From assembly GCA_034665745.1 (NCBI GenBank), contig JAXDJJ010000018.1:1-38417 (forward strand): a DNA stretch of 38,417 nt, given 5' to 3'. This DNA comes from JAXDJJ01 sp034665745. GTDB lineage: Bacteria; Actinomycetota; CADDZG01; WHSQ01. Below are positions 31,921 through 38,417 of this stretch, piece after piece. The notes below the pieces were generated by a model that was not told where the DNA came from, searched no databases, and saw nothing but the letters and a program-made list of their open reading frames with translations. The translations under genes and the position numbers were made by a program. The stretch's first letter is position 1. Every line of letters starts with the position of its first letter.

Positions 31921-32823
31921 TTACTGGGCTGGGATCGGCTCCCGTCCTCGGTGACCCGAGGTGGCGATCACGACACCGGCGAGGATCGCGGCGGCCCCCG
32001 CTATCTGGGCAAGGGATGGTCGTTCGTCGACGACCACCGCCGCCAGGATCATCGTCCCCACCGGCTGCAGCAAGAGAACGACTGATGTCACGGCCGCCGG
32101 GAGACGCGGGAGAGAGCGCGAGATCAACAGCCAACCGATCACCTGCGCGCTCAGGGCGAGTACGACGAGCCATCCGTGCGCCGGCCATTCCGGTCTCCAC
32201 TCGACCGTGCCGATGATGGCTCCATAGATCGCACTGATGATCGTGGACGCAAGGGTGGCGTGGAACAGCGGCCCTGCGATGCGGGTCAGGTCGCTCGACC
32301 CCTGCCGGAGGGTCAGGATGAATCCCGCATAGGCCAAAGAGGTGCCGATACCGAGCACAACCCCGAGGGCCGGATCGTCTCCGTAGGTTCCTTGGCCGAT
32401 GACTCCCGAGATCAGGACGACGCCCCCGACCACGACGGGTATCGCCCAGAACAACCTGCGGCTAGGACGCTCGCCCAACAACGCCCATGCAACGAAGCCG
32501 ACGATCAGAACCTGCAGGTTCCCAAGCACCGTTGCGAGTCCCGCACCGACTGCGTGGATCGCGTTGTGCCACAGGATCAGGTCGATCGTGAAGAAGATCC
32601 CTGCGATCCACGCAAGGTTCCGGGCTTTCGAAGGCAAGGGTCCGTGACGTTTGGTCTCGAAGTATGTGATCGCGCCAAGCACCGGCAACGCGTAGAGACA
32701 CCGGAAGATCGCGACCGTTACCGGATCGGAACCCGAAAGGCGCACGAGCACACCGGACGAAGCTATGCAAAGGGCTCCTAGGACCGCGGTCGCGAGGGGA
32801 CGTTGTCCGAGGCGCTGTGACAT
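31921..32823 (-). CDS. EamA/DMT superfamily transporter
   Basis: A 300-residue membrane protein with ten predicted helices in two EamA repeats (about 12-140 and 155-290). Features include ASSGVLVRLSGSDPVTVAIF near the start and VTSVVLLLQPVGTMILAAVV with DERPSLAQIAGAAAILAG near the end. Such proteins export metabolites or amino acids. It starts nine bases after the flavin reductase gene and is probably the last gene of the DoxX/CatE-like operon, perhaps exporting a product or toxic compound. Confidence 0.93.
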   Translation of the reverse strand: MSQRLGQRPLATAVLGALCIASSGVLVRLSGSDPVTVAIFRCLYALPVLGAITYFETKRHGPLPSKARNLAWIAGIFFTIDLILWHNAIHAVGAGLATVLGNLQVLIVGFVAWALLGERPSRRLFWAIPVVVGGVVLISGVIGQGTYGDDPALGVVLGIGTSLAYAGFILTLRQGSSDLTRIAGPLFHATLASTIISAIYGAIIGTVEWRPEWPAHGWLVVLALSAQVIGWLLISRSLPRLPAAVTSVVLLLQPVGTMILAAVVVDERPSLAQIAGAAAILAGVVIATSGHRGREPIPAQ

Positions 32824-32832
32824 CGGGGAACC

Positions 32833-33465
32833 CTAAGACGACGGAGGTGGGTAGCTTCCCGTTCTGATCTCTTCCCAGGTTGGGCGTTTTATCTCGAATA
32901 TCCCTTGCGAAGCATCGGTGTATTGCGCGGCGGACAAGCGGCCAACCGGTTTGAGGATCGTCGGATCGATCCGTCCGTCGACGAACAGGTCCTCGTCGAC
33001 ATGCGCCAGCACTACTTTGCCGAACACCATGTGCCCGTTGCCCTTCGACACGACGTCATCGAGCTTGCATTCGAACGCGGCCCTCGCTTCGCCAACGCGT
33101 GGCGAGGAGACCTTGGTTGACGCGACAGGTGTCAGTCCCGCCCACTCGAACTCGCTCTCGTCGGGCGGGAGATCCCCGGATGTGTAGTTCATCTTCTCGA
33201 CGATGTCTCGGCCGACGATATTGATAACGAAATCGCCGGTGGATCGGGCATTGTGCAACGTGTCCTTCTCACCCGTCGAGGTGAAGTGAAGGATCCACGG
33301 ATTGCTCGAGATGACGTTGAAATAGCTGTGCGGTGCGACGTTGTTGACTCCCTGATCCGACACCGTCGACACCCACGCGATCGGACGTGGCACGACGAGT
33401 GCCGTGATCAGGAAGTAGGGCTCCCGACCTTCGAGCTCGTCCGGGACTATCTGACGGAAGGTCAA
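32833..33465 (-). CDS. Flavin reductase family protein (FMN-binding split barrel)
   Basis: A 210-residue protein with the flavin reductase-like pattern YFLITALVVPRPIAWVSTVS, then DQGVNNVAPHSYFNVISSNP, and DFVINIVG. It should bind FMN and reduce it, or use it, with NAD(P)H. The TTG start at 33465 overlaps the upstream TGA as TTGA, so it is translationally coupled to the CatE-like gene. The frame is open further upstream, but that part is antisense-like and Arg-rich. In context it may supply reduced flavin or act as a quinone reductase. Confidence 0.88.
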   Translation of the reverse strand: MTFRQIVPDELEGREPYFLITALVVPRPIAWVSTVSDQGVNNVAPHSYFNVISSNPWILHFTSTGEKDTLHNARSTGDFVINIVGRDIVEKMNYTSGDLPPDESEFEWAGLTPVASTKVSSPRVGEARAAFECKLDDVVSKGNGHMVFGKVVLAHVDEDLFVDGRIDPTILKPVGRLSAAQYTDASQGIFEIKRPTWEEIRTGSYPPPSS

Positions 33466-34343
33466 CCCGTGACGAAGTGGAGCTCGATCCCGTCGGGATC
33501 GTGAACTACGAGCTCGTTGCCGGTCAGGGTCACAGCGTGACCGTAACCTTCCAAACTCTCTTTCGCGGCTCCGAGCTCTGCTGCAGTCTCGACCCCGAAC
33601 ACGATGCGTTCGAGCCCCGCGTGGTTCTTGGGTGCGGGTCTTTGGCCGAGTGAATGCCACGTATTCGCGCCGAGGTGATGGTGGTACCCGCGGGACGAGA
33701 AGAACCCGGCTTGATCGCCGTACTTGGCCATGAGGTCGAGCCCAAGTCCGTTCACGTAGAAGTCGATCGTCTGAGCCAGATCGCTCGCCTCGAGATGCAC
33801 GTGTCCGATATCGGTGCCGGTTGGGTGTTCTTCTGGGTCCCGCGCTTCGTTCAGCAACGCTTGTAGGTCGAGCGGTTCCAATGTCATGCCGACTCGTTCA
33901 CCCGGTGCAGGTTCCGGCCACTGGTCGCGCGGCCTGTCGCGGTACAGCTCGACGCCGTTGCCGTCCGGGTCGTCGATGTAGAGGGCCTCGCTGACTCCGT
34001 GGTCGCTCGCACCGATGCGGTAGCCGGCAGGAACCAGACGCGCCAACGCGTTCGCCAGGGCCGCCCGATCCTTGTACCGGATGGCCGTGTGATACAGCCC
34101 GGGCCCACGGCGATCCGCCAGAGAGTCAACACCCTTCGACACGAGTTTCAGGATCGCCGTTCCGCCCGGGGGCGCGAGCTCGGCAGTGGTTTGCGAGGAG
34201 TCGAGTACCTCGAGGCCCGCGATGTCGCGGTAGAAGCCGAGCGCGCGCTCGATGTTGCGAACGCGAAGTACAACGTGATCGATGCGCTCGATAAGGGTGC
34301 TCGTTTCCGAGGCACCCCTATCGCTGCGCTGTTCCTGTTTCAT
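33462..34343 (-). CDS. CatE-like catechol 2,3-dioxygenase (two-module VOC protein)
   Basis: A 293-residue VOC protein in the size range of Bacillus CatE. The first module has LIERIDHVVLRVRNIERALG, then LYHTAIRYKDR and DDPDGNGVELYRDRP. The second has IGHVHLEASDLAQTIDFYVN, RGYHHHLGANTW and DPDGIELHFVTG. Expected iron ligands are His in IGHVHL, His in HHHLGAN and Glu in IELHF. ATG 34343 is chosen; GTG 34352, one base past the doxX stop, is equally possible. DoxX followed by CatE is the arrangement of Bacillus subtilis catDE, which protects against catechol and quinones. Confidence 0.9.
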   Translation of the reverse strand: MKQEQRSDRGASETSTLIERIDHVVLRVRNIERALGFYRDIAGLEVLDSSQTTAELAPPGGTAILKLVSKGVDSLADRRGPGLYHTAIRYKDRAALANALARLVPAGYRIGASDHGVSEALYIDDPDGNGVELYRDRPRDQWPEPAPGERVGMTLEPLDLQALLNEARDPEEHPTGTDIGHVHLEASDLAQTIDFYVNGLGLDLMAKYGDQAGFFSSRGYHHHLGANTWHSLGQRPAPKNHAGLERIVFGVETAAELGAAKESLEGYGHAVTLTGNELVVHDPDGIELHFVTG

Positions 34344-34353
34344 GGTGTCCACG

Positions 34354-34875
34354 TTAAGCCGCGACCTGCTCCGCTTCTACCTCCGCCACTGGGGCAGGGG
34401 CATTGCGGGTTGCTAGGACGAAGCCACTGGCGACGAGGACTGCAAGCGCAGCGGCGAGGCCGTAGCCGCCCCCATCAAGGTTGAAGCCGAAAGCGTTGTC
34501 CAACGAGATGTCGCCGGGTCCTGTGAATGCCAGGGCGATCGCCCCGATGGCGAGCACCGTGTTGAACTCGTAGCCGCCGTTTCCGATGAAGCCGTTAGGC
34601 AGGTGCACGGTGAGGATCGCGACGAGCATTACGCCTGCGATGGCTGCCGCTCCAAGGGGAGTGAGCAGACCTAGGGCGAGCAGGAGCCCCCCACCGAACT
34701 CAGACAGGCCGGTGATGGCGGCGTGGAGTTTGCCGGGGCGGAAGCCCATCGACTCCAACCAGCCACCGGTGCCGGCGATGCCGAAGCCACCGAACCAGCC
34801 GAACAACTTCTGAGCGCCGTGGGCGGCGAGGGTGCCGCCGATCACCAGGCGGAGTAACAACAGACCGATCTCCAT
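34354..34875 (-). CDS. DoxX family membrane protein (CatD-like)
   Basis: A 173-residue protein with four membrane helices and the DoxX opening LRLVIGGTLAAHGAQKLFGW, then GGWLESMGFRPGKLHAAITG. It is the closest relative in the window of the DoxX gene at 7344. AAGGAGGAA precedes the ATG. It heads a four-gene operon with the CatE-like, flavin reductase and EamA genes. A 16-bp perfect palindrome lies 47-62 bp upstream and is a likely repressor site. Confidence 0.92.
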   Translation of the reverse strand: MEIGLLLLRLVIGGTLAAHGAQKLFGWFGGFGIAGTGGWLESMGFRPGKLHAAITGLSEFGGGLLLALGLLTPLGAAAIAGVMLVAILTVHLPNGFIGNGGYEFNTVLAIGAIALAFTGPGDISLDNAFGFNLDGGGYGLAAALAVLVASGFVLATRNAPAPVAEVEAEQVAA

Positions 34876-34921
34876 GGTTCCTCCTTAATGGGCCCTTTCT
34901 GGACCCTTCAGAGGTAGAAAC

Positions 34922-34937
34922 TTGCTTGCGCAAGCAA
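34922..34937. promoter_or_regulatory. 16-bp perfect palindrome, likely operator of the doxX-catE operon
   Basis: TTGCTTGCGCAAGCAA is a perfect inverted repeat without spacer, in the 106-bp gap between the divergent doxX and sulfatase genes. The Bacillus catDE operon is controlled by MarR/DUF24-type repressors at palindromes; a similar role here is inference. The window's MarR protein has a related TTGCA-type site. Confidence 0.6.
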
Positions 34938-34981
34938 ATATTCCAGGCCTGGGAGGCGCAGGTATAACGGGCGGCGGCTGC

Positions 34982-36379
34982 ATGAAACCCACTCCGGATC
35001 TCCTCCGTCGCCTGCCCGCGCTGCTCATGCTGGTGGTGCTCGCAGCGGGCACCTCCCACGCAGCTACCCCAGCGCGCGATCAGACCTCTGCCGAGAGGCC
35101 ACCCAACATCTTGCTGATCGTCACCGATGACCAGCGGGAGAACACCTTGAATGTCATGCCCGCCACGCGCAGGGAGTTCGTGGACAAGGGCCGTAGCTAC
35201 TCGCAAGCGTTCGCAACCTCGCCCTTGTGTTGCCCGTCGCGGGCCTCGATCATGACTGGGCGATATCCGCACAACCATGGCGTGCGACGGAATGAGGACG
35301 CGGCCAACCTGGCGCAAGGTTCGACGATCCAGTCTTACTTGCAACAGACCGGTTACCGCACGGGGATCGTCGGCAAGTACCTCAACAGTTGGAATGAGGT
35401 GCGCGATGACCCGCCATATTTCGACCGATGGGCCGTCATCGATGACTCCAACTACGCGCGTGTCTATTTCAACTTCCTCGCGAACGTCAACGGCCAGGTC
35501 TTGAACCCGCCCGGCTATTCGACGACGTTCGTTGCCGACAAGTCAGTCGACTTCCTTCACCGTTTCGAAACCGAAGACAACAAGCCGTGGTTCCTCTACG
35601 TCGCGCCGTTCGCGTCACACAAACCCTTCGAGCCGGAACGCATCTACAAGGACGTGGCGACACCGATCTGGCTCGGCAACCCGGCGGTCGGTGAGAGCGA
35701 CCGCTCCGACAAGCCCCCATGGGTGCAATCGCGCCACGTGCGTTTCGCAGGCGGCCGCTCGACGGCAAGGCAGCAGTACCGCACATTGATGTCAGCCGAT
35801 GACATGGTGGCGAGGATCTTCTCGACTCTCGGCAAGCTGGAGGAGAATCGAGACACACTCGCGATCTTCATCTCGGACAACGGTTACATGTGGGGCGAGC
35901 ACGGCACCGCTTCCAAGCGCTTCCCATACACCGAGGCGGTGCGCGTTCCTTTGATCATCCGATGGCCCGGAACGTTCGCCGCCGACGAGACCAACGATTC
36001 CTTGGTCGCCAACATCGACATCGCGCCGACGATCATGGAGGCAGCCGATATCGCACCCGATCCGAACTATCCGATGGACGGCCGATCCTTGGTGACCGGT
36101 GAGCCGAGACGTGAGCTATTGCTCGAATACTTCGGAAGCCGGCTGGGTGAGGACGTCCCAACGTGGGCCTCGACCCGTTCGCTCACCCATCAATACGTGG
36201 AGTACTACGAGCCGACGACCGGCGCGGTCCAGTTCACCGAGTACTACGACCTCACCAACGATCCGTGGGAGCTAGAGAACCTCTACGGTGATGCAGATCC
36301 GTCCAACGATCCTCCCGAGGTCTTCTACTCATTCGACCTTCAGCAGGCGCGTGAGTGCAGTGGGACGAGCTGTCCCTAG
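34982..36379 (+). CDS. Secreted sulfatase
   Basis: A 465-residue alkaline-phosphatase-superfamily sulfatase with a signal peptide (cleavage near AHA/SHA, about residue 27). The formylglycine motif is C83 in SPLCCPSRASIMTGR (CxPSR), and the metal aspartates are D49-D50 in ILLIVTDDQRENT, with a further metal site in IFISDNGYMWGEHG. C83 must be oxidised by a formylglycine-generating enzyme, which is not in the window. The ATG at 34982 is preceded by TATAAC about 14 bases upstream, so the leader may be very short. It probably removes sulfate from extracellular carbohydrates or other esters. Confidence 0.94.
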   Translation: MKPTPDLLRRLPALLMLVVLAAGTSHAATPARDQTSAERPPNILLIVTDDQRENTLNVMPATRREFVDKGRSYSQAFATSPLCCPSRASIMTGRYPHNHGVRRNEDAANLAQGSTIQSYLQQTGYRTGIVGKYLNSWNEVRDDPPYFDRWAVIDDSNYARVYFNFLANVNGQVLNPPGYSTTFVADKSVDFLHRFETEDNKPWFLYVAPFASHKPFEPERIYKDVATPIWLGNPAVGESDRSDKPPWVQSRHVRFAGGRSTARQQYRTLMSADDMVARIFSTLGKLEENRDTLAIFISDNGYMWGEHGTASKRFPYTEAVRVPLIIRWPGTFAADETNDSLVANIDIAPTIMEAADIAPDPNYPMDGRSLVTGEPRRELLLEYFGSRLGEDVPTWASTRSLTHQYVEYYEPTTGAVQFTEYYDLTNDPWELENLYGDADPSNDPPEVFYSFDLQQARECSGTSCP

Positions 36380-37422
36380 GCTTTAACGATGCGCTTGATC
36401 GCCGAGTTGGTTAGGAGGTAGAGCCACCCTCCTGGTCCCTTCGACACATCGACGATCCCGTCTGCGCCGTCGTAGACGATCTTGTCGCGTCGCACCCGTG
36501 TGTTCGTCGAGTTCATCACGAAACTGTGGAGACGGCCGTTGCCGTAGTCGCCCATGATCAAACCGTTGAGGCGTTTGAGTTTCCCCTTGTACCAAGTCGG
36601 GTCGGTCGGGACGATGATGGTTTCCCATCGCACGATCGGTCCCTTCGGGTTGGACCCAACCCCGGCGGTGCTGCACTGGTAGTTGTCACCCCACCCGTAG
36701 TTGCGACCCTTCCTGATGTAGTTCATCTCGTCATCGCAACTCGGCCCGTTCTCGCTCGAGTAGATCTTGCCGGTGCCCGGCTTGTGCGTTAGGCCGAAGG
36801 GGTTGCGGTGGCCATAGCTCCACACCGGATTCGTCGCGCCGAACGGGTTGTCGTTCGGGATCGTTCCGTCTGGGTTGTAGCGCAGGATCTTGCCGAGTCG
36901 GTTGGTAGTGCTCTGCGCTTGTGCCGGTGTGTGATCCTCCCCGGTGGATACGAACAACTTGCCGTTCACGAACTCGATCTGGCCGCCGTTGTGATAGCCG
37001 GATGACGCGTTCAGCCCTGTGATGACATTGTCCGCGGACGTGCATCGGTTGCTGTCGACAACGAAGCTGGTCACGCGGTTCTCGTGAGGCGACGCGTTCG
37101 AGTAGAAGACGTAGAGCTTGTGGTTCTCCTTGAAATGAGGATGGAGCGCGATCCCCAGCGCCCCGCTCTCGCCGTCGCTGTTCACATCCAAGGTCGTGCA
37201 CGGTGTCGAGAGCAACTTGCGCCCGACCATCACCCTTATGGCTCCGGACTTCTCCGTGAAGAAGATCTTCTTGGTCCCCTTCACCCATGCCATGTCGATG
37301 GGGAAGTTGAGGTTGGCCTTGTAGGTCTCGACCTTCGTGCCGCTCGGAAGAGCGCCACCCGTCTGAGGGATCAGTGCGATGAGCAATGCGACAAAGGTGA
37401 CAGAAGCGAGCTTTGACCTCAT
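36376..37422 (-). CDS. Secreted PQQ-type glucose/sorbosone dehydrogenase family protein
   Basis: A 348-residue protein with a signal peptide (about 1-24) and a six-bladed propeller of the GSDH family. Conserved motifs are LNFPIDMAWVKGTKKIFFTE, YHNGGQIEFVNGKLFVSTGE, WSYGHRNPFGLTH and SENGPSCDDEMNYI. Related soluble enzymes oxidise sugars using PQQ; many family members have unknown substrates. ATG 37422 is chosen because AAGGAGGTC sits seven bases upstream; ATG 37440 lies before that site. Its stop shares CTAG with the sulfatase stop. Confidence 0.9.
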   Translation of the reverse strand: MRSKLASVTFVALLIALIPQTGGALPSGTKVETYKANLNFPIDMAWVKGTKKIFFTEKSGAIRVMVGRKLLSTPCTTLDVNSDGESGALGIALHPHFKENHKLYVFYSNASPHENRVTSFVVDSNRCTSADNVITGLNASSGYHNGGQIEFVNGKLFVSTGEDHTPAQAQSTTNRLGKILRYNPDGTIPNDNPFGATNPVWSYGHRNPFGLTHKPGTGKIYSSENGPSCDDEMNYIRKGRNYGWGDNYQCSTAGVGSNPKGPIVRWETIIVPTDPTWYKGKLKRLNGLIMGDYGNGRLHSFVMNSTNTRVRRDKIVYDGADGIVDVSKGPGGWLYLLTNSAIKRIVKA

Positions 37423-37490
37423 GTGTGTGACCTCCTTCATTGCGGTTTTCCCAGGATGGTCGCATGAAGCCACGCCTTATGATTCTCGAC

Positions 37491-37579
37491 GGAGGCGTGC
37501 CAGAGCGGCCGAATGGAGCGCACTGCTAATGCGTTAAGGGGTTTAAACCCCTTCCGGGGTTCAAATCCCCGCGCCTCCG
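37491..37579 (+). tRNA. tRNA-Ser, anticodon GCU
   Basis: A class II cloverleaf. The acceptor is GGAGGCG/CGCCTCC. The anticodon loop CTGCTAA gives GCT. The long variable arm is AAGGGG-TTTAAA-CCCCTT. The T-arm is CGGGG/CCCCG with loop TTCAAAT. The discriminator is G37579, and CCA is not encoded. Confidence 0.95.
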
Positions 37580-37617
37580 CTGTTACGTGGGTCACCCGCT
37601 ATCCTTCGTGACTCTTT

Positions 37618-37691
37618 GCGCCCGTAGCTCAGTGGATTAGAGCGTCCGGCTACGGACCGGAAGGTCGGGGGTTCGAATCCCTCCGGGCGTA
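37618..37691 (+). tRNA. tRNA-Arg, anticodon ACG
   Basis: A 74-base cloverleaf. The acceptor GCGCCCG pairs with CGGGCGT (one G-U). The D-stem is GCTC/GAGC. The anticodon stem TCCGG/CCGGA has loop CTACGGA (ACG, read as ICG after deamination). The T-arm has loop TTCGAAT, and A37691 is the discriminator. It lies 38 bases after tRNA-Ser and may share its transcript. Confidence 0.95.
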
Positions 37692-37745
37692 CTAGATCGT
37701 GCGAAACATCCGCTGCTAGGGCGGGGCTCCATTTATCGTTGGGGT

Positions 37746-38417
37746 GTGATCCAACCCCTCACCAAGCTGTCCGAGACCCGGCGCAAGCAGATCCTGAGCC
37801 ACGTGGTCTCAAAGCTCGAGCCCGACGAGGCCATCGTTTCCTGGGGCCGCGTCCGCCATCCCGACCGCAACACCCAGGGGTTCCTCTACCTCACGTCCCT
37901 ACGCGGGATCCTCCGATGGCGCGACGAGGACGATCTTCGTTCGGTCATGTGGAGTGACGTCACTGCTTGGGGGGTCAACAAGGATTCGCCGCGCGGCCCG
38001 ATCCTGGTCCTCGAGACCGGCCAGGGCCAGGAGTCCGCTCAGCTGCAGACCGGTTCCAAAGCTCTCGCGTCGGGGGCGGGGTCGGTGATCCGGGCTTTGG
38101 CGCGACTCGTGCCCAGAGATATCGAAGGCATCAAGGACACCGACCACGGGAGGGCCGTCCCCGAGCCGGAGCTCGTCGTTGCGAAAGAGAAGCTCGGCCC
38201 CCAGGCGATGGCCCGCAAGATCGCGCTGTCGATACTGGCGATGGCGGTATTGATAGGTGCGCTTCTGATAATCCCTCTACCCGGCCCGTGGTCCTTCCTT
38301 CTGATGATCGGCGCGTTCGCCTTGCTCGCGCGCGAGTACGACTGGGCCGAGGACGTACTCGACTGGATCAAAGAGAAGTACGAGAAGGCCAAGGCCAAGG
38401 TGCGGTCATCTCGTTCG
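37746..38417 (+). CDS. PGPGW-family transmembrane protein, 3' end cut off
   Basis: The frame from GTG 37746 stays open to the last base, giving at least 224 residues. The N-terminal 150 residues form a soluble domain with strands such as EAIVSWGRVRHPDRNTQGFL and RGPILVLETGQGQ, perhaps a PH-like fold. Two close membrane helices follow with the signature IPLPGPWSFLLMIGAFALLA and REYDWAEDVLDW, as in the PGPGW family. The tail is basic and helical. Function unknown. Only a weak GGGG precedes the start. Confidence 0.85.
   Translation, partial: MIQPLTKLSETRRKQILSHVVSKLEPDEAIVSWGRVRHPDRNTQGFLYLTSLRGILRWRDEDDLRSVMWSDVTAWGVNKDSPRGPILVLETGQGQESAQLQTGSKALASGAGSVIRALARLVPRDIEGIKDTDHGRAVPEPELVVAKEKLGPQAMARKIALSILAMAVLIGALLIIPLPGPWSFLLMIGAFALLAREYDWAEDVLDWIKEKYEKAKAKVRSSRS

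Noticed and set aside
33466..33660. Extended N-terminus of the flavin reductase
   Set aside because: Arg-rich shadow of the CatE-like gene; the TTGA overlap start fits the operon and family length.
1..38417. CRISPR arrays, insertion sequences, integrase or phage genes
   Set aside because: None seen: there are no regularly spaced repeats, no transposase or recombinase motifs and no phage structural genes.

Overview
The window looks like chromosomal DNA of an actinobacterium. By eye the GC content is roughly 60%. GTG and TTG starts are common, gaps are very short, and many neighbouring genes overlap. Several families here are typical of Actinomycetota: DUF4389, DUF4446, a SigG-type ECF sigma factor with a SnoaL-like tail beside a STAS gene, DrrAB, and an amtB-glnK operon. 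A deeper class than Streptomyces or Mycobacterium is likely, but the sequence alone does not settle this.

Layout. 1-3523 (+): end of a Dpp/Opp-type ABC importer operon (two permeases, two ATPases), meeting larB-larC (-), which make the nickel-pincer cofactor. 5463-7946 (+): DUF4446 protein, serS and a DoxX protein. 7995-9971: a tRNA-Ser(UGA) gene and, about 1.9 kb later, a perfect 58-bp copy of its 3' part. Between them lie a broken DUF4389 gene and two small genes, so this looks like the footprint of a tRNA-targeted insertion. 9990-14479: two VOC proteins, a DHFR-fold protein, a MarR/DUF1059-like/DUF899 cluster, a hypothetical protein and a full DUF4389 protein. 14490-21005: a PrmC-like methyltransferase and a VOC gene, a cupredoxin lipoprotein, a beta-lactamase-fold hydrolase, a STAS protein facing an ECF sigma gene, and a DrrAB exporter with a second DHFR-fold protein. 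21007-24115: DUF983, nhaA, a lipoprotein phosphoesterase and a frameshifted esterase. 24429-26746 (+): amtB, glnK and a stand-alone OmpR-type DNA-binding protein. 26712-30126: a TetR gene divergent from a polytopic membrane protein plus an MhqO-like ring-cleaving dioxygenase, with twin operators between. 30123-34875 (-): a secreted CocE-type hydrolase downstream of a catDE-like operon (DoxX, CatE-like, flavin reductase, EamA). 34982-37422: a secreted sulfatase facing a PQQ-type sugar dehydrogenase. 37491-38417: tRNA-Ser(GCU), tRNA-Arg(ACG) and the start of a PGPGW membrane protein.

How it fits together. The most informative signal is a bipartite promoter, CGATGAGTTT-N13-(C/G)GTCT, found three times with identical spacing around the ECF sigma gene: before the VOC/methyltransferase pair, before the STAS gene and before drrAB-DHFR. 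It probably defines a local regulon of that sigma factor. A wider theme is handling of electrophiles, quinones and aldehydes: five VOC proteins, two DoxX proteins, two DHFR-fold proteins, DUF899 and a flavin reductase. No phage, integrase, transposase or CRISPR array is visible.
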